A stretch of DNA of 7,006 nt from an uncultured Moraxella sp. (GCA_927911235.1 CAKMOY010000180.1:1-7006), one strand, 5' to 3'; numbered from the stretch's first letter, positions 1-6,527 are shown. Notes: generated by a model from the sequence alone, not told the origin. A program made the numbers and translations.

Positions 1-60
1 TTAGCAGATAACAAGTCAGATTTGGTTTATTTTTTTGATAAATCTATCAGTTTTTTGCTC

Positions 61-92
61 AAAAAAAACCACCACGCAATGTGATGGTTTTT
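61..92 (-). terminator. Rho-independent terminator after ftsZ
   Basis: Read on the minus strand, AACCATCAC pairs with GTGGTGGTT around a 5-nt loop (ATTGC). The stem has nine pairs, one of them G-U, and is followed by a run of eight T (68 down to 61). It begins about 16 bp past the ftsZ stop. On the plus strand the G-U pair becomes a C-A mismatch, so the structure favours termination of minus-strand transcripts. It probably marks the end of the dcw transcript. The remaining bases 1-60 contain only AT-rich DNA with a weak 5-bp inverted repeat, and I see no gene there. Confidence 0.85.
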
Positions 93-107
93 ATCAAATA
101 ATGTTGA

Positions 108-1343
108 TTATTTATTTTGCTGACGGCGTAAGTAATCTTGAATACTATTGCCTGTGCGTTGTTGTGGTTGCGTTGAACCTGCTACTGTCTGTTGTGGTTG
201 TGCAGTTTGCGTAACAGTTGGCTGTATTACAGATGGTTGTTGCGGAGCGACCTGTGTGGCTTGCTGTTGAGCCAATCCTGCTGTCAATGCTGGGGTATGT
301 GTACCTGCATCTACACGGCTTTGGCTATTAACATCTGGCACAAAGCTCGCACGATTTGGCGTTGGTGCTTTGGGTGCTGTGTCCAGTGTTAAACCTGTTG
401 CTACCACAGTTACTTGAATTTCATCACCCAAATCATCATCAAATACCACACCATAGAAAATATTGGCTTCGTCAATATCCACAAGGCTTTGTACTTTTTG
501 GGTAATGCGTTCTTGTTCGTCAAAGTTGAAATCAGAGCTTGCTACCACATTGACCAACAAACCTTTGGCATTTTTTAATAATAAATTATCCAATAGTGGA
601 CTTTTGATGGCTTTTTCAGCGGCAGCTTCGGCACGGTCTTCGCCACTGGCTTTACCAATCCCCATCATGGCATGTCCACGTGAAGTCATCGCCGTTTTGA
701 TATCGTTAAAGTCAATGTTAATAAAACCGTCATCACGAATCATATTAGAGATACCTTGCACCGCTTGCAGTAGCACTTCATCGGCTTTTTTAAAGGCATC
801 TTTCATAGAGATTTTGCCATAGACACTCATCAATTTATCGTTTGGAATGGTGATGATTGAATCAACAAAGTTTGATAAATTTTCAATACCTTCTTTGGCG
901 ACTTTGTTACGTTTGCCTCCTTCAAAAGTAAATGGCATGGTTACAACTGCAACGGTTAGTTTATCCAATTCTTTGGCAATACGAGCCACAACAGGAGCTG
1001 CACCTGTTCCTGTACCACCACCCATACCTGCGGTAATAAACACCATATCAGAGTTTTCAACGACTTGGCGAATTTGTTGCTCATTGCTTTCGGCTGATTC
1101 ACGTCCGACTTCTGGGTTCGCACCTGCCCCTAAAATACCCAATTGGATTTTGTTAGGCGTTGTTAAACGGTCTAGTGCTTGTTTGTCCGTATTTGCACAG
1201 ACAAAAGTGATATTTTTAATGCCTGATTGCACCATGGTTTCTACTGCATTACCACCGCCACCACCAACACCGATAACCGTTAAACGGGCTTGACCGTTGT
1301 TTTCTTCAAATTGTTCATTCGCCATACCGTACTTTAATTCCAT
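108..1343 (-). CDS. ftsZ: Cell division protein FtsZ
   Basis: FtsZ is the tubulin-like GTPase that polymerises into the cytoplasmic Z ring and recruits the divisome. The 411-aa product shows the glycine-rich nucleotide loop VIGVGGGGGNAV (about 23-34), the tubulin signature GGGTGTG (108-114) and the T7 loop NIDFND (209-214), whose acidic residues complete the GTPase site of the next subunit. A Q/T/P-rich linker (about 321-398) leads to a short C-terminal peptide, SIQDYLRRQQNK. That peptide lacks the Asp and Pro of the usual D-I-P-A-F-L-R core. I chose the ATG at 1343 because GGAGAA lies about 9 nt upstream. The TTG 18 bp further out at 1361 would overlap that ribosome site. It is the last gene of the cluster, with its own promoter in the ftsA-ftsZ spacer and a terminator after it. 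Confidence 0.97.
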   Translation of the reverse strand: MELKYGMANEQFEENNGQARLTVIGVGGGGGNAVETMVQSGIKNITFVCANTDKQALDRLTTPNKIQLGILGAGANPEVGRESAESNEQQIRQVVENSDMVFITAGMGGGTGTGAAPVVARIAKELDKLTVAVVTMPFTFEGGKRNKVAKEGIENLSNFVDSIITIPNDKLMSVYGKISMKDAFKKADEVLLQAVQGISNMIRDDGFINIDFNDIKTAMTSRGHAMMGIGKASGEDRAEAAAEKAIKSPLLDNLLLKNAKGLLVNVVASSDFNFDEQERITQKVQSLVDIDEANIFYGVVFDDDLGDEIQVTVVATGLTLDTAPKAPTPNRASFVPDVNSQSRVDAGTHTPALTAGLAQQQATQVAPQQPSVIQPTVTQTAQPQQTVAGSTQPQQRTGNSIQDYLRRQQNK

Positions 1344-1352
1344 ACTTCGCTT

Positions 1353-1358
1353 TCTCCG
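1353..1358 (-). promoter_or_regulatory. ftsZ ribosome binding site
   Basis: On the minus strand GCGGAGAAAGCGAAGT precedes ATG, which puts a purine-rich GGAGAA about 9 nt before the start at 1343. This decides the start: extending the frame to the TTG at 1361 would place initiation upstream of this site with no Shine-Dalgarno of its own. Confidence 0.7.
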
Positions 1359-1386
1359 CAAAATTAAATTAGCGTGTCTATTTGGG

Positions 1387-1413
1387 TAACTTAAGTTTTG
1401 TTAACTAAAGTTA
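1387..1413. repeat. Tandem near-palindromes in the ftsZ leader
   Basis: On the plus strand TAACTTAAGTT (1387-1397) is followed by TAACTAAAGTT (1402-1412), 10 of 11 bases identical. Each is a dyad: AACTTAAGTT is a perfect 10-bp palindrome, and TAACT-AA-AGTTA has 5-bp arms. The dyad centres are exactly 15 bp apart. They lie between the candidate ftsZ promoter and the start codon, so they would be transcribed as part of the leader. They could be a binding site for a dimeric regulator or an AT-rich coincidence. No regulator can be named from the sequence. Confidence 0.45.
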
Positions 1414-1442
1414 TTATTCAAAAATTCAAAAAATATCTGCGT

Positions 1443-1471
1443 ATCATACCATGAGTTCATAAAAACATGAA
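1443..1471 (-). promoter_or_regulatory. Candidate ftsZ promoter with extended -10
   Basis: On the minus strand the -10 box TATGAT (1443-1448) is preceded by TGG, giving an extended -10 (TGGTATGAT). A weak -35, TTCATG (1466-1471), lies 17 bp upstream and matches TTGACA at only three positions. The extended -10 would compensate. Transcription would begin near 1436 and leave a leader of about 90 nt before ftsZ. The 154-bp ftsA-ftsZ spacer is the longest between genes here, which fits a dedicated ftsZ promoter. Confidence 0.5.
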
Positions 1472-1497
1472 ATAGTTACGCAAAAAAATAAACAAAA

Positions 1498-2775
1498 TTA
1501 AAACATCTCTTTTAAAAATCTTTCAAATCGTTGAAATGTGTTTTTAAAAGTTGATTCATTTTCTGTTACCACACTTTTTTCACTGTGATAAAAGGTATCA
1601 CTTTGGGTATATAGCAATGTCCCAAAAGCTGTTTGATATTTTCGTTGTGTGATTAAGGCAGCGATGTGTTTGAGTTTATCATCTTCACCATATTGGCTAT
1701 AAGCGGTAATCGCTGGGTGTTGATTGACTTTATGTACTTTGTTTGCCAATACTTTTTTGGCAAGTGGCACTAAACCTTTCATCTCTGCCCCACCGCCTGT
1801 TAACACATAACCTTGTTTTAAAAATTCGCTCAAGCCTGCTTGGTCTAGGTCATTTTTGATATTGGCTAAAATGCTTAAGTAGCGAGCTTCAACAATCTCT
1901 AATAATTGTTGCATATTGACCGTTTTTTCGTCATTGTACTGGGAACGGCGAACACTAAAAAATTGACTGGCATCAATGCCAAATCTATCCACACTGGCTT
2001 GATTTTTTTTCAAGGCTTCTGCTTCGGCAATACTAACTTCTAGCAACACTGAAATATCCATCGTCGCATGATGTCCTGCTTCGTCAAAACAAGCGGTATA
2101 GACCAATTTGTTATCGCTATAAACACACACACTGGTGGTTGATGAACCAATGTCAATCAAGCAAACGCCATGAAAACGCTCATCTGGCAATAAGCCATAT
2201 TCGGCTGATGACACCGCATCAAAGAGCATTTGTTCTACGCTAACATCGCATTCTTGGAGCAGTTTTTGCAAATTTTGTCGGCTACGTACAGGCATCATCA
2301 TCAAATGATACAACACCATCAAATCATTGGCTTGCATACCAATGGCATCGTCAATCATTTCTTCGTTGTCATCTAGTACAATGCCTTGTTGCACATAGCT
2401 CATCAAATACATATTGTCGCTTAGGTTTTTGTTTTTGGCATCGGTTAAAGCAGCAACAATGTCTTTGGCACGCACCGTTTCAGTTTCTATTTTGACTTTT
2501 CCAGCACTGTTAATACTCACCAATTCGGGCGTAGAAAAACTGAGCCAAACGCTATTAATACGGCAGTTTGCCATATCTTCGGCTTCTTGGATAGATTGTT
2601 TGATTGCTGCTTTTAAACGTTCACGATGACGGATTGCACCTTGTGAAAAATCATAATTTTTGACCGATGAAATGCCAATGATGCGAATGTCTTGTGCATC
2701 AAAAATCTGCCCAATCACAGTGTGAACGGCAGTGGCACTTAAATGAATTACAACAATAAGGTCAGGATTTTTCAT
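1498..2775 (-). CDS. ftsA: Cell division protein FtsA (divergent)
   Basis: FtsA is the actin-like ATPase that tethers FtsZ to the inner membrane and signals to later division proteins. At 425 aa it is close to the usual length of about 420. Visible motifs are the second phosphate loop IDIGSSTTSVCVY (207-219), the adenosine motif YVLTGGGAEMKG (323-334) and an amphipathic C-terminal helix with aromatic residues (FQRFERFLKEMF, 414-425), the membrane anchor. The first phosphate motif is abnormal. Where family members have L-D/E-I-G-T-x-K, this protein reads IHLSATA (10-16), losing the acidic residue and the Gly-Thr. The segment near 272-288 that usually reads VPSVGGRPPR is also degenerate. The gene lies 33 bp after ftsQ and 154 bp before ftsZ. 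Its identity is secure from position and the C-terminal half. Whether it binds ATP normally is open. Confidence 0.93.
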   Translation of the reverse strand: MKNPDLIVVIHLSATAVHTVIGQIFDAQDIRIIGISSVKNYDFSQGAIRHRERLKAAIKQSIQEAEDMANCRINSVWLSFSTPELVSINSAGKVKIETETVRAKDIVAALTDAKNKNLSDNMYLMSYVQQGIVLDDNEEMIDDAIGMQANDLMVLYHLMMMPVRSRQNLQKLLQECDVSVEQMLFDAVSSAEYGLLPDERFHGVCLIDIGSSTTSVCVYSDNKLVYTACFDEAGHHATMDISVLLEVSIAEAEALKKNQASVDRFGIDASQFFSVRRSQYNDEKTVNMQQLLEIVEARYLSILANIKNDLDQAGLSEFLKQGYVLTGGGAEMKGLVPLAKKVLANKVHKVNQHPAITAYSQYGEDDKLKHIAALITQRKYQTAFGTLLYTQSDTFYHSEKSVVTENESTFKNTFQRFERFLKEMF

Positions 2776-2795
2776 GATAAATCAATTGATTACCT
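2776..2795 (-). promoter_or_regulatory. Weak, distant ribosome site of ftsA with a palindrome
   Basis: The only Shine-Dalgarno-like bases before ftsA are AGGT on the minus strand, whose AGG ends 17 nt before the ATG, well beyond the usual spacing. The perfect 12-bp palindrome AATCAATTGATT (2780-2791) fills the gap. An in-frame TGA just upstream and the absence of an early in-frame alternative leave this ATG as the only plausible start. Weak initiation would agree with the known low ratio of FtsA to FtsZ, but that link is inference. Confidence 0.4.
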
Positions 2796-2808
2796 ATTTT
2801 AAAATTTT

Positions 2809-3588
2809 TTAATTATTTGTATTTTTGCCATCATTTACAACGGTGTCATTTGTGGTTTTCCATGTGACCGCCATACCATTTTTATAACGCAAATCAATAC
2901 TTTGCATTTTGGGTAATTTTGTGTGAAGCTGATTTTGTAACATCACACTTAAATGGTACAGTTTTTCAGACGTATTGTCATTGCCAACTAACACCCTTAA
3001 GCCATTGTCAAAGCGGAATAACCATGTCATACGAGATGAAACGATGACTTCTTTGACCTTTAATCCCAAAGGCAAATACCAATCGCTCACCTGCTGTACC
3101 TGTTGCATCATGGCAACAGCGTCTTTTTCATCGCCCTGCAACTGCATCCAATAATGAGCATCAAGCTCGCTTGGGTCGGCAGGTTTGAAAACCACGCCAT
3201 CAGCGTCCACCAAACGCTCACTGCCAAATTTTGCCACTGCCTTTCTAGGCGTTACATTGACAATCAAACCTTGTTGCCAATCACGTCGCACGTCCGCTTG
3301 CTCCACCCAGCCAATACTGCTTAACGTGTCCACATAGCGGTGCAAGTCAGCTTGTAAAAAATTGCCATCGGCTTGCTTGCCCAAAATTTTTGTCAATTCA
3401 TAGCGTTCGTGCGAATTTAAATTACTTTGTTGCAAGTGAATGCTGGCATTGGGCAATTGTTTTAACAGTTGAAATGTTGATACCAAAAACAACAAGAAAA
3501 AAATCAACACAACCACCACTATCCAATGGGTTGCGTTGCCCAAATTTTGGATATTTGGGCGAAACCGTGAGACTGATGTTGTTGTCAT
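2809..3588 (-). CDS. ftsQ: Cell division protein FtsQ
   Basis: FtsQ is a bitopic inner-membrane protein that, with FtsB and FtsL, links early and late division proteins. The 259-aa product has a short cytoplasmic N-terminus (about 1-20), one transmembrane segment (about 22-42, rich in V, I, L and F) and a periplasmic POTRA domain (about 46-115: NASIHLQQ to LIVNVTPRKAVAKF). The FtsQ beta domain follows, including LVDADGVVF (126-134) and the late motif IDLRYKNGMAVTWK (231-244). A polar Asn-rich tail ends the protein. The ATG at 3588 has AAAGGG about 7 nt upstream. The gene sits between ddlB (129-bp spacer) and ftsA (33-bp spacer), its standard position. Sequence conservation of this family is low, so the call rests on topology, the POTRA and beta motifs and gene order together. 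Confidence 0.93.
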   Translation of the reverse strand: MTTTSVSRFRPNIQNLGNATHWIVVVVLIFFLLFLVSTFQLLKQLPNASIHLQQSNLNSHERYELTKILGKQADGNFLQADLHRYVDTLSSIGWVEQADVRRDWQQGLIVNVTPRKAVAKFGSERLVDADGVVFKPADPSELDAHYWMQLQGDEKDAVAMMQQVQQVSDWYLPLGLKVKEVIVSSRMTWLFRFDNGLRVLVGNDNTSEKLYHLSVMLQNQLHTKLPKMQSIDLRYKNGMAVTWKTTNDTVVNDGKNTNN

Positions 3589-3648
3589 GTTTTAGCCCTT
3601 TTGACAGCCATTTTTCAAGTAATAAACAAATTTAAAAACAAACATACT

Positions 3649-3677
3649 ATCATAACAAAAAACACATCAAATGATAA
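3649..3677 (-). promoter_or_regulatory. Candidate ftsQ promoter
   Basis: On the minus strand TTATCA (3672-3677, 4/6 to TTGACA) and TATGAT (3649-3654, 5/6 to TATAAT) are separated by 17 bp. They lie in the 129-bp ddlB-ftsQ spacer, about 60 bp before the ftsQ start. A spacer this long in an otherwise compact cluster suggests a secondary promoter for ftsQAZ. The surrounding DNA is very AT-rich, so a chance match is possible. Confidence 0.4.
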
Positions 3678-3717
3678 GAATATTTTAGCAACTTTCACTT
3701 AAAATTTAAACATTGTT

Positions 3718-4638
3718 TTAATTTTTGTTTAAAGTCTCTTCCAAAATTTTCACACACAAACTGGCAAAATCCATGCCTTTGGCTTTTGCTGCCATTGGCA
3801 CAAGGCTATGGTCGGTCATACCCGGCACGGTGTTTAGCTCAAGCAAATACAATTTGCCATTGTTATCTTTTAAAAAGTCCACTCTTGACCAACCACGTCC
3901 ACCGATTGCCGAAAACGCCTTTAAGGCAATCTCGCCCATTTCACGCTCTTGCTCGGCAGTCAAATCCGATGGGCATTGATAAATGGTGTCGTTGCGGTTG
4001 TATTTGGCTTCATAATCGTAAAATTTGCCCGCAGGAATGATACGAATGCTTGGCAAAGCCTGTCCGCCTAAAAGTGAACAAGCGTACTCGCCACCTGTGA
4101 TGGCTTTTTCAGCTAAAATCTCGCCATGATATTGCTTTAAAGTTGGGTAAACGTCCGCCAATTCGCCTGTGTTTTCAATCATCACCACGCCCACGCTACT
4201 GCCTTCGGCGGCAGGTTTGACAAATAACGGCAAGCCCAAGTCTTGCTCAACTTTAGCAAAATCAGTATCATCATGCAAAACTACATACGGCACGTTTGGC
4301 AGTCCTAGCGCTTGCCAAATCAAGCGATTGCGAAATTTATCCATCGCAATGGCAGACGCTAACACGCCACAGCCTGTATAAGGAATGTTAAAGCCATCTA
4401 ACACGCCTTGCAAACTGCCGTCTTCACCAAAAGTGCCGTGCAACACATTAAACACACGGTCAAAGTCTCGCAATTTGGAAATGTCGGTCTCTTTTGGGTC
4501 AAAATGGTGTGCGTCCACGCCTTTGGATAATAGAGCGTTAAGCACCGCTTTACCACTGTTTAGCGACACTTCTCGCTCGGCAGAAAAACCACCACAAACA
4601 ACCGCAACTTTACCGAATTTTTGTACATTTTCGTTCAT
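3718..4638 (-). CDS. ddlB: D-alanine--D-alanine ligase
   Basis: This enzyme joins two D-alanines in the cytoplasm using ATP, making the dipeptide that MurF adds to the peptidoglycan precursor. At 306 aa it equals the length of E. coli DdlB. An N-terminal domain with GGFSAEREVSLNSG (16-29, E21 contacting substrate) and HGTFGEDGSLQG (67-78) is followed by an ATP-grasp fold: MDK (K101), VKP (K141), the EGSSVG loop (145-150), YDYEAKY (207-213), and metal ligands D254, E267 and N269 in LYLLELNTVPGMTDHS. All expected catalytic residues are present. AAGG sits a few nt before the ATG. It begins 21 bp after the PIN-like ORF. The symbol ddlB, rather than ddlA, follows from the dcw context. Confidence 0.96.
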   Translation of the reverse strand: MNENVQKFGKVAVVCGGFSAEREVSLNSGKAVLNALLSKGVDAHHFDPKETDISKLRDFDRVFNVLHGTFGEDGSLQGVLDGFNIPYTGCGVLASAIAMDKFRNRLIWQALGLPNVPYVVLHDDTDFAKVEQDLGLPLFVKPAAEGSSVGVVMIENTGELADVYPTLKQYHGEILAEKAITGGEYACSLLGGQALPSIRIIPAGKFYDYEAKYNRNDTIYQCPSDLTAEQEREMGEIALKAFSAIGGRGWSRVDFLKDNNGKLYLLELNTVPGMTDHSLVPMAAKAKGMDFASLCVKILEETLNKN

Positions 4639-4659
4639 TTTTTAACCTTTTTAAATTAT

Positions 4660-4914
4660 TTAAATTAATTTTAAGCCAAAGGCTTGATACTCTTTAAATT
4701 TGCCATCTTCTGATAATAATTGATAATCGCTTTGCATACATTGCCAAATCATCAATCGGTCAAATGGGTCTTTATGTTTTTCAACCATTGGCAACTGATA
4801 TAACGTTGCCATAGTCTGATGGTTTATATCTAGTGGTAGAAATAAAGATTGCCAAAGTTGTTTAAACAAACTTTCTTTATCCTTAACTGGTAAATTTTCT
4901 AAGGCCACTAGCAT
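4660..4914 (-). CDS. Truncated PIN-domain (VapC-like) protein
   Basis: This 84-aa ORF between murC and ddlB is not a normal dcw gene. It resembles the C-terminal part of VapC-type PIN toxins, which are metal-dependent RNases. Residues 38-58 (TLYQLPMVEKHKDPFDRLMIW) follow the family pattern of LP, then HxDPFDRLLIAQ, and residues 66-75 (LLSEDGKFKE) match the following L-x-T/S-x-D-x-x-F strand and helix. The acidic residues D49 and D70 are therefore in place. The first 45-50 residues of a PIN domain, which carry the first catalytic Asp and a Glu, are absent, and no upstream frame supplies them. No VapB antitoxin gene is adjacent. It nevertheless has a well-placed ribosome site (TAAGGA, overlapping the murC stop) and intact reading. 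It may be a decaying toxin remnant or a small retained protein. The domain call is by motif only. Confidence 0.65.
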   Translation of the reverse strand: MLVALENLPVKDKESLFKQLWQSLFLPLDINHQTMATLYQLPMVEKHKDPFDRLMIWQCMQSDYQLLSEDGKFKEYQAFGLKLI

Positions 4915-4921
4915 TTTTATA

Positions 4922-4927
4922 TCCTTA
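4922..4927 (-). promoter_or_regulatory. Ribosome site of the PIN-like ORF overlapping the murC stop
   Basis: On the minus strand the murC stop TAA is also the start of TAAGGA, followed by TATAAAA and ATG. A clear Shine-Dalgarno with a 7-nt spacer therefore begins inside the murC stop codon. This arrangement suggests translation of the short ORF from the murC message. Confidence 0.6.
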
Positions 4928-6387
4928 ATTTTGCGTCAAATACAAATTATTCTTCGCCAAATCTTGACATAACTGCCCCACATTGCCTGCCCCTTGCGTA
5001 ATTAGCAAATCATTGCCTTTTAACGCCACCTTCAGCACTTGGGCGATTTGTTCTTTATCATTAACATTTAGCACAATCGGCTCAACCTGCCCACGCTCAC
5101 GCATTGAGCGAGCCAAATCATCACTGGTCGCCCCTTTAATCAGCTCTTCACCAGCACTATAAACATCAAGCAAAATCAGCTTATCCACTTGCGACAACTC
5201 TTTGACAAAATCGTTAAAGCAGTCTCTGGTGCGAGTAAAACGGTGTGGCTGAAAAATCATCACCAAACGGCGGTCTGGGTAGCTTTGGCGAGCCGCCTTG
5301 ATGGTCATCGCCACTTCAGTTGGGTGGTGTCCATAGTCGTCAATGAGTAGCACATCGCCACCGTCTGCCACCGCAAAATTACCGTTATTTTCAAAGCGTC
5401 TGCCCACGCCTGCAAACTTCTCAACCGCACGGCAAATTGCTTCATCGTCCACGCCTTCGTCCGTTGCCATGGTGATTGCCCCAAGTGCGTTATAAACGTT
5501 GTGAATACCTGGAATGTTTAAGGTAATTTGCAAAGGCTCTTTATCTTTTCTTAAGACGGTAAAATGCGTTTTTGTGCCGTCTGCCACCACGTCCACTGCT
5601 TGCACGTCATTGTGTTTTTCTAATCCATAAGTCAAAACAGGTCTGCCAATGCGGTCAATCATGCCATAAAGCTCTTTGTCATCGCCACACAGCACCGCCA
5701 AGCCATAAAACGGCATATTTTGCAAAAATTGAATGTAGGCTTGTTTTAATTTGTCAAAACTGTTCTCATACGTCTCCATGTGGTCTTCGTCAATGTTGGT
5801 AACGATACACGCCATCGGACGCAAGGACAAAAATGACGCATCAGACTCGTCTGCTTCGGCAACCAAATAACGGCTTTCGCCCAAAGACGCATTTTTGCCA
5901 CTAGCGTTCAATTTTCCGCCAATCACATAAGTGGGGTCAAGCCCTGCCTCGGTCAGCATCATGGTTAAAAGGCTTGTCGTGGTGGTTTTGCCGTGAGCCC
6001 CTGCCACCGCAATGCTATGACGGTAACGCATGAGTTCGCCAAGCATATCGGCACGGCGAATGACAGGAATACGAGCGGTCAGTGCCGACTGAATCTCTGG
6101 GTTGGTATGGTCAATCGCTGACGACACCACAACCACGTCCGCTTCGCTGATATTTTGCTGTCATGACCGATAAACACCTGTACGCCAAGACTTTGTAAAC
6201 GCTCAGTTGTGGCACTTTGTTTGATATCCGAACCTGACACGGTGTAGCCTTGATTATTGACGATTTCGGCAATACCGCACATCCCCGCTCCACCAATACC
6301 GACAAAATGCACATGACTGGTACGTCGCATACCTGGGATTTCAATCATACGTTTGGGTAAATTTTTAACTTTTTTTGCGTTTGTCAT
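4925..6387 (-). CDS. murC: UDP-N-acetylmuramate--L-alanine ligase, frameshifted as given
   Basis: MurC adds L-alanine to UDP-MurNAc with ATP, the first step of the peptide stem, in the cytoplasm. An N-terminal piece (start 6387) carries the nucleotide-binding [17 protein letters not shown]. The rest, from about 6136, carries the P-loop [36 protein letters not shown] and [11 protein letters not shown], then QGAGNVGQL near the end. The two pieces lie in different frames. If the A4 run at 6153-6156 (minus strand) were A5, the junction would read [18 protein letters not shown] and give one 487-aa protein, close to the 491 of E. coli. As given, the first frame stops at 6079. Because MurC is essential and everything else is intact, a one-base sequencing error in the run is likelier than a real lesion. 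The ATG at 6387 has GAGA upstream. Confidence 0.93.
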
Positions 6388-6409
6388 GGCTTTTCTCTTT
6401 TTATGTAAA

Positions 6410-6438
6410 ATGATAGTTTTTTAGTTGATTTTTGTTAA
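6410..6438 (-). promoter_or_regulatory. Candidate murC promoter
   Basis: On the minus strand TTAACA (6433-6438, 5/6 to TTGACA) and TATCAT (6410-6415, 5/6 to TATAAT) are separated by 17 bp. This is the best sigma70-type match I found in the window. The start of transcription would be near 6403, giving a leader of only about 16 nt that still includes the GAGA ribosome site. It lies in the 140-bp murG-murC spacer, so murC and the genes after it could be transcribed independently of murG. Confidence 0.55.
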
Positions 6439-6449
6439 GTATTTAACAA
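6432..6449. repeat. Inverted repeat over the murC -35 box
   Basis: TTGTTAA (6432-6438) and TTAACAA (6443-6449) are perfect 7-bp arms around a 4-bp spacer. On the minus strand the second arm contains the TTAACA -35 element of the candidate murC promoter. The position suits an operator. No T run follows on either strand in the right place, so it is not a good terminator. Its binding protein, if any, is unknown. Confidence 0.45.
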
Positions 6450-6527
6450 GTTATCTCGTGTTTCCATCAAGGTAAAACCCAACAAATTCAAGCCTTGCCA
6501 ATTTAATGGATTGTCATTTTTTACAAT

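Noticed and set aside
36..56. Inverted repeat TGATA-AATC-TATCA followed by six T on the plus strand, a possible terminator for a convergent gene
   Set aside because: The stem is only five mostly A-T pairs, and no plus-strand gene is visible to its left within the window.
463..1293. Two long plus-strand ORFs (119 and 148 aa) opposite ftsZ
   Set aside because: They lie entirely antisense to a strongly conserved gene, show no recognisable domain or ribosome site, and have the low-complexity composition expected from reading ftsZ codons backwards.
1344..1361. Six extra residues (MRRKRS) at the FtsZ N-terminus from a TTG start
   Set aside because: The TTG overlaps the purine-rich ribosome site that serves the ATG at 1343, and FtsZ proteins do not normally carry such an extension.
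3103..4645. Several plus-strand ORFs of 70-86 aa opposite ftsQ and ddlB
   Set aside because: They are shadows of the minus-strand genes, overlap each other in different frames, and have no family-like motifs.
4660..4914. A complete vapBC toxin-antitoxin system between murC and ddlB
   Set aside because: There is no room or reading frame for an antitoxin or for the N-terminal half of the PIN domain. Only a fragment is supported.
6134..6136. GTG at 6136 as a true start of a shorter MurC
   Set aside because: It would remove the conserved N-terminal nucleotide-binding region, which is present and intact just upstream in the other frame. A frameshift explains the data better.
6111..6344. A 77-aa minus-strand ORF inside the start of murC
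   Set aside because: It is an out-of-frame reading of the N-terminal murC segment. The overlapping frame from 6387 carries the conserved VGIGGAGM motif.
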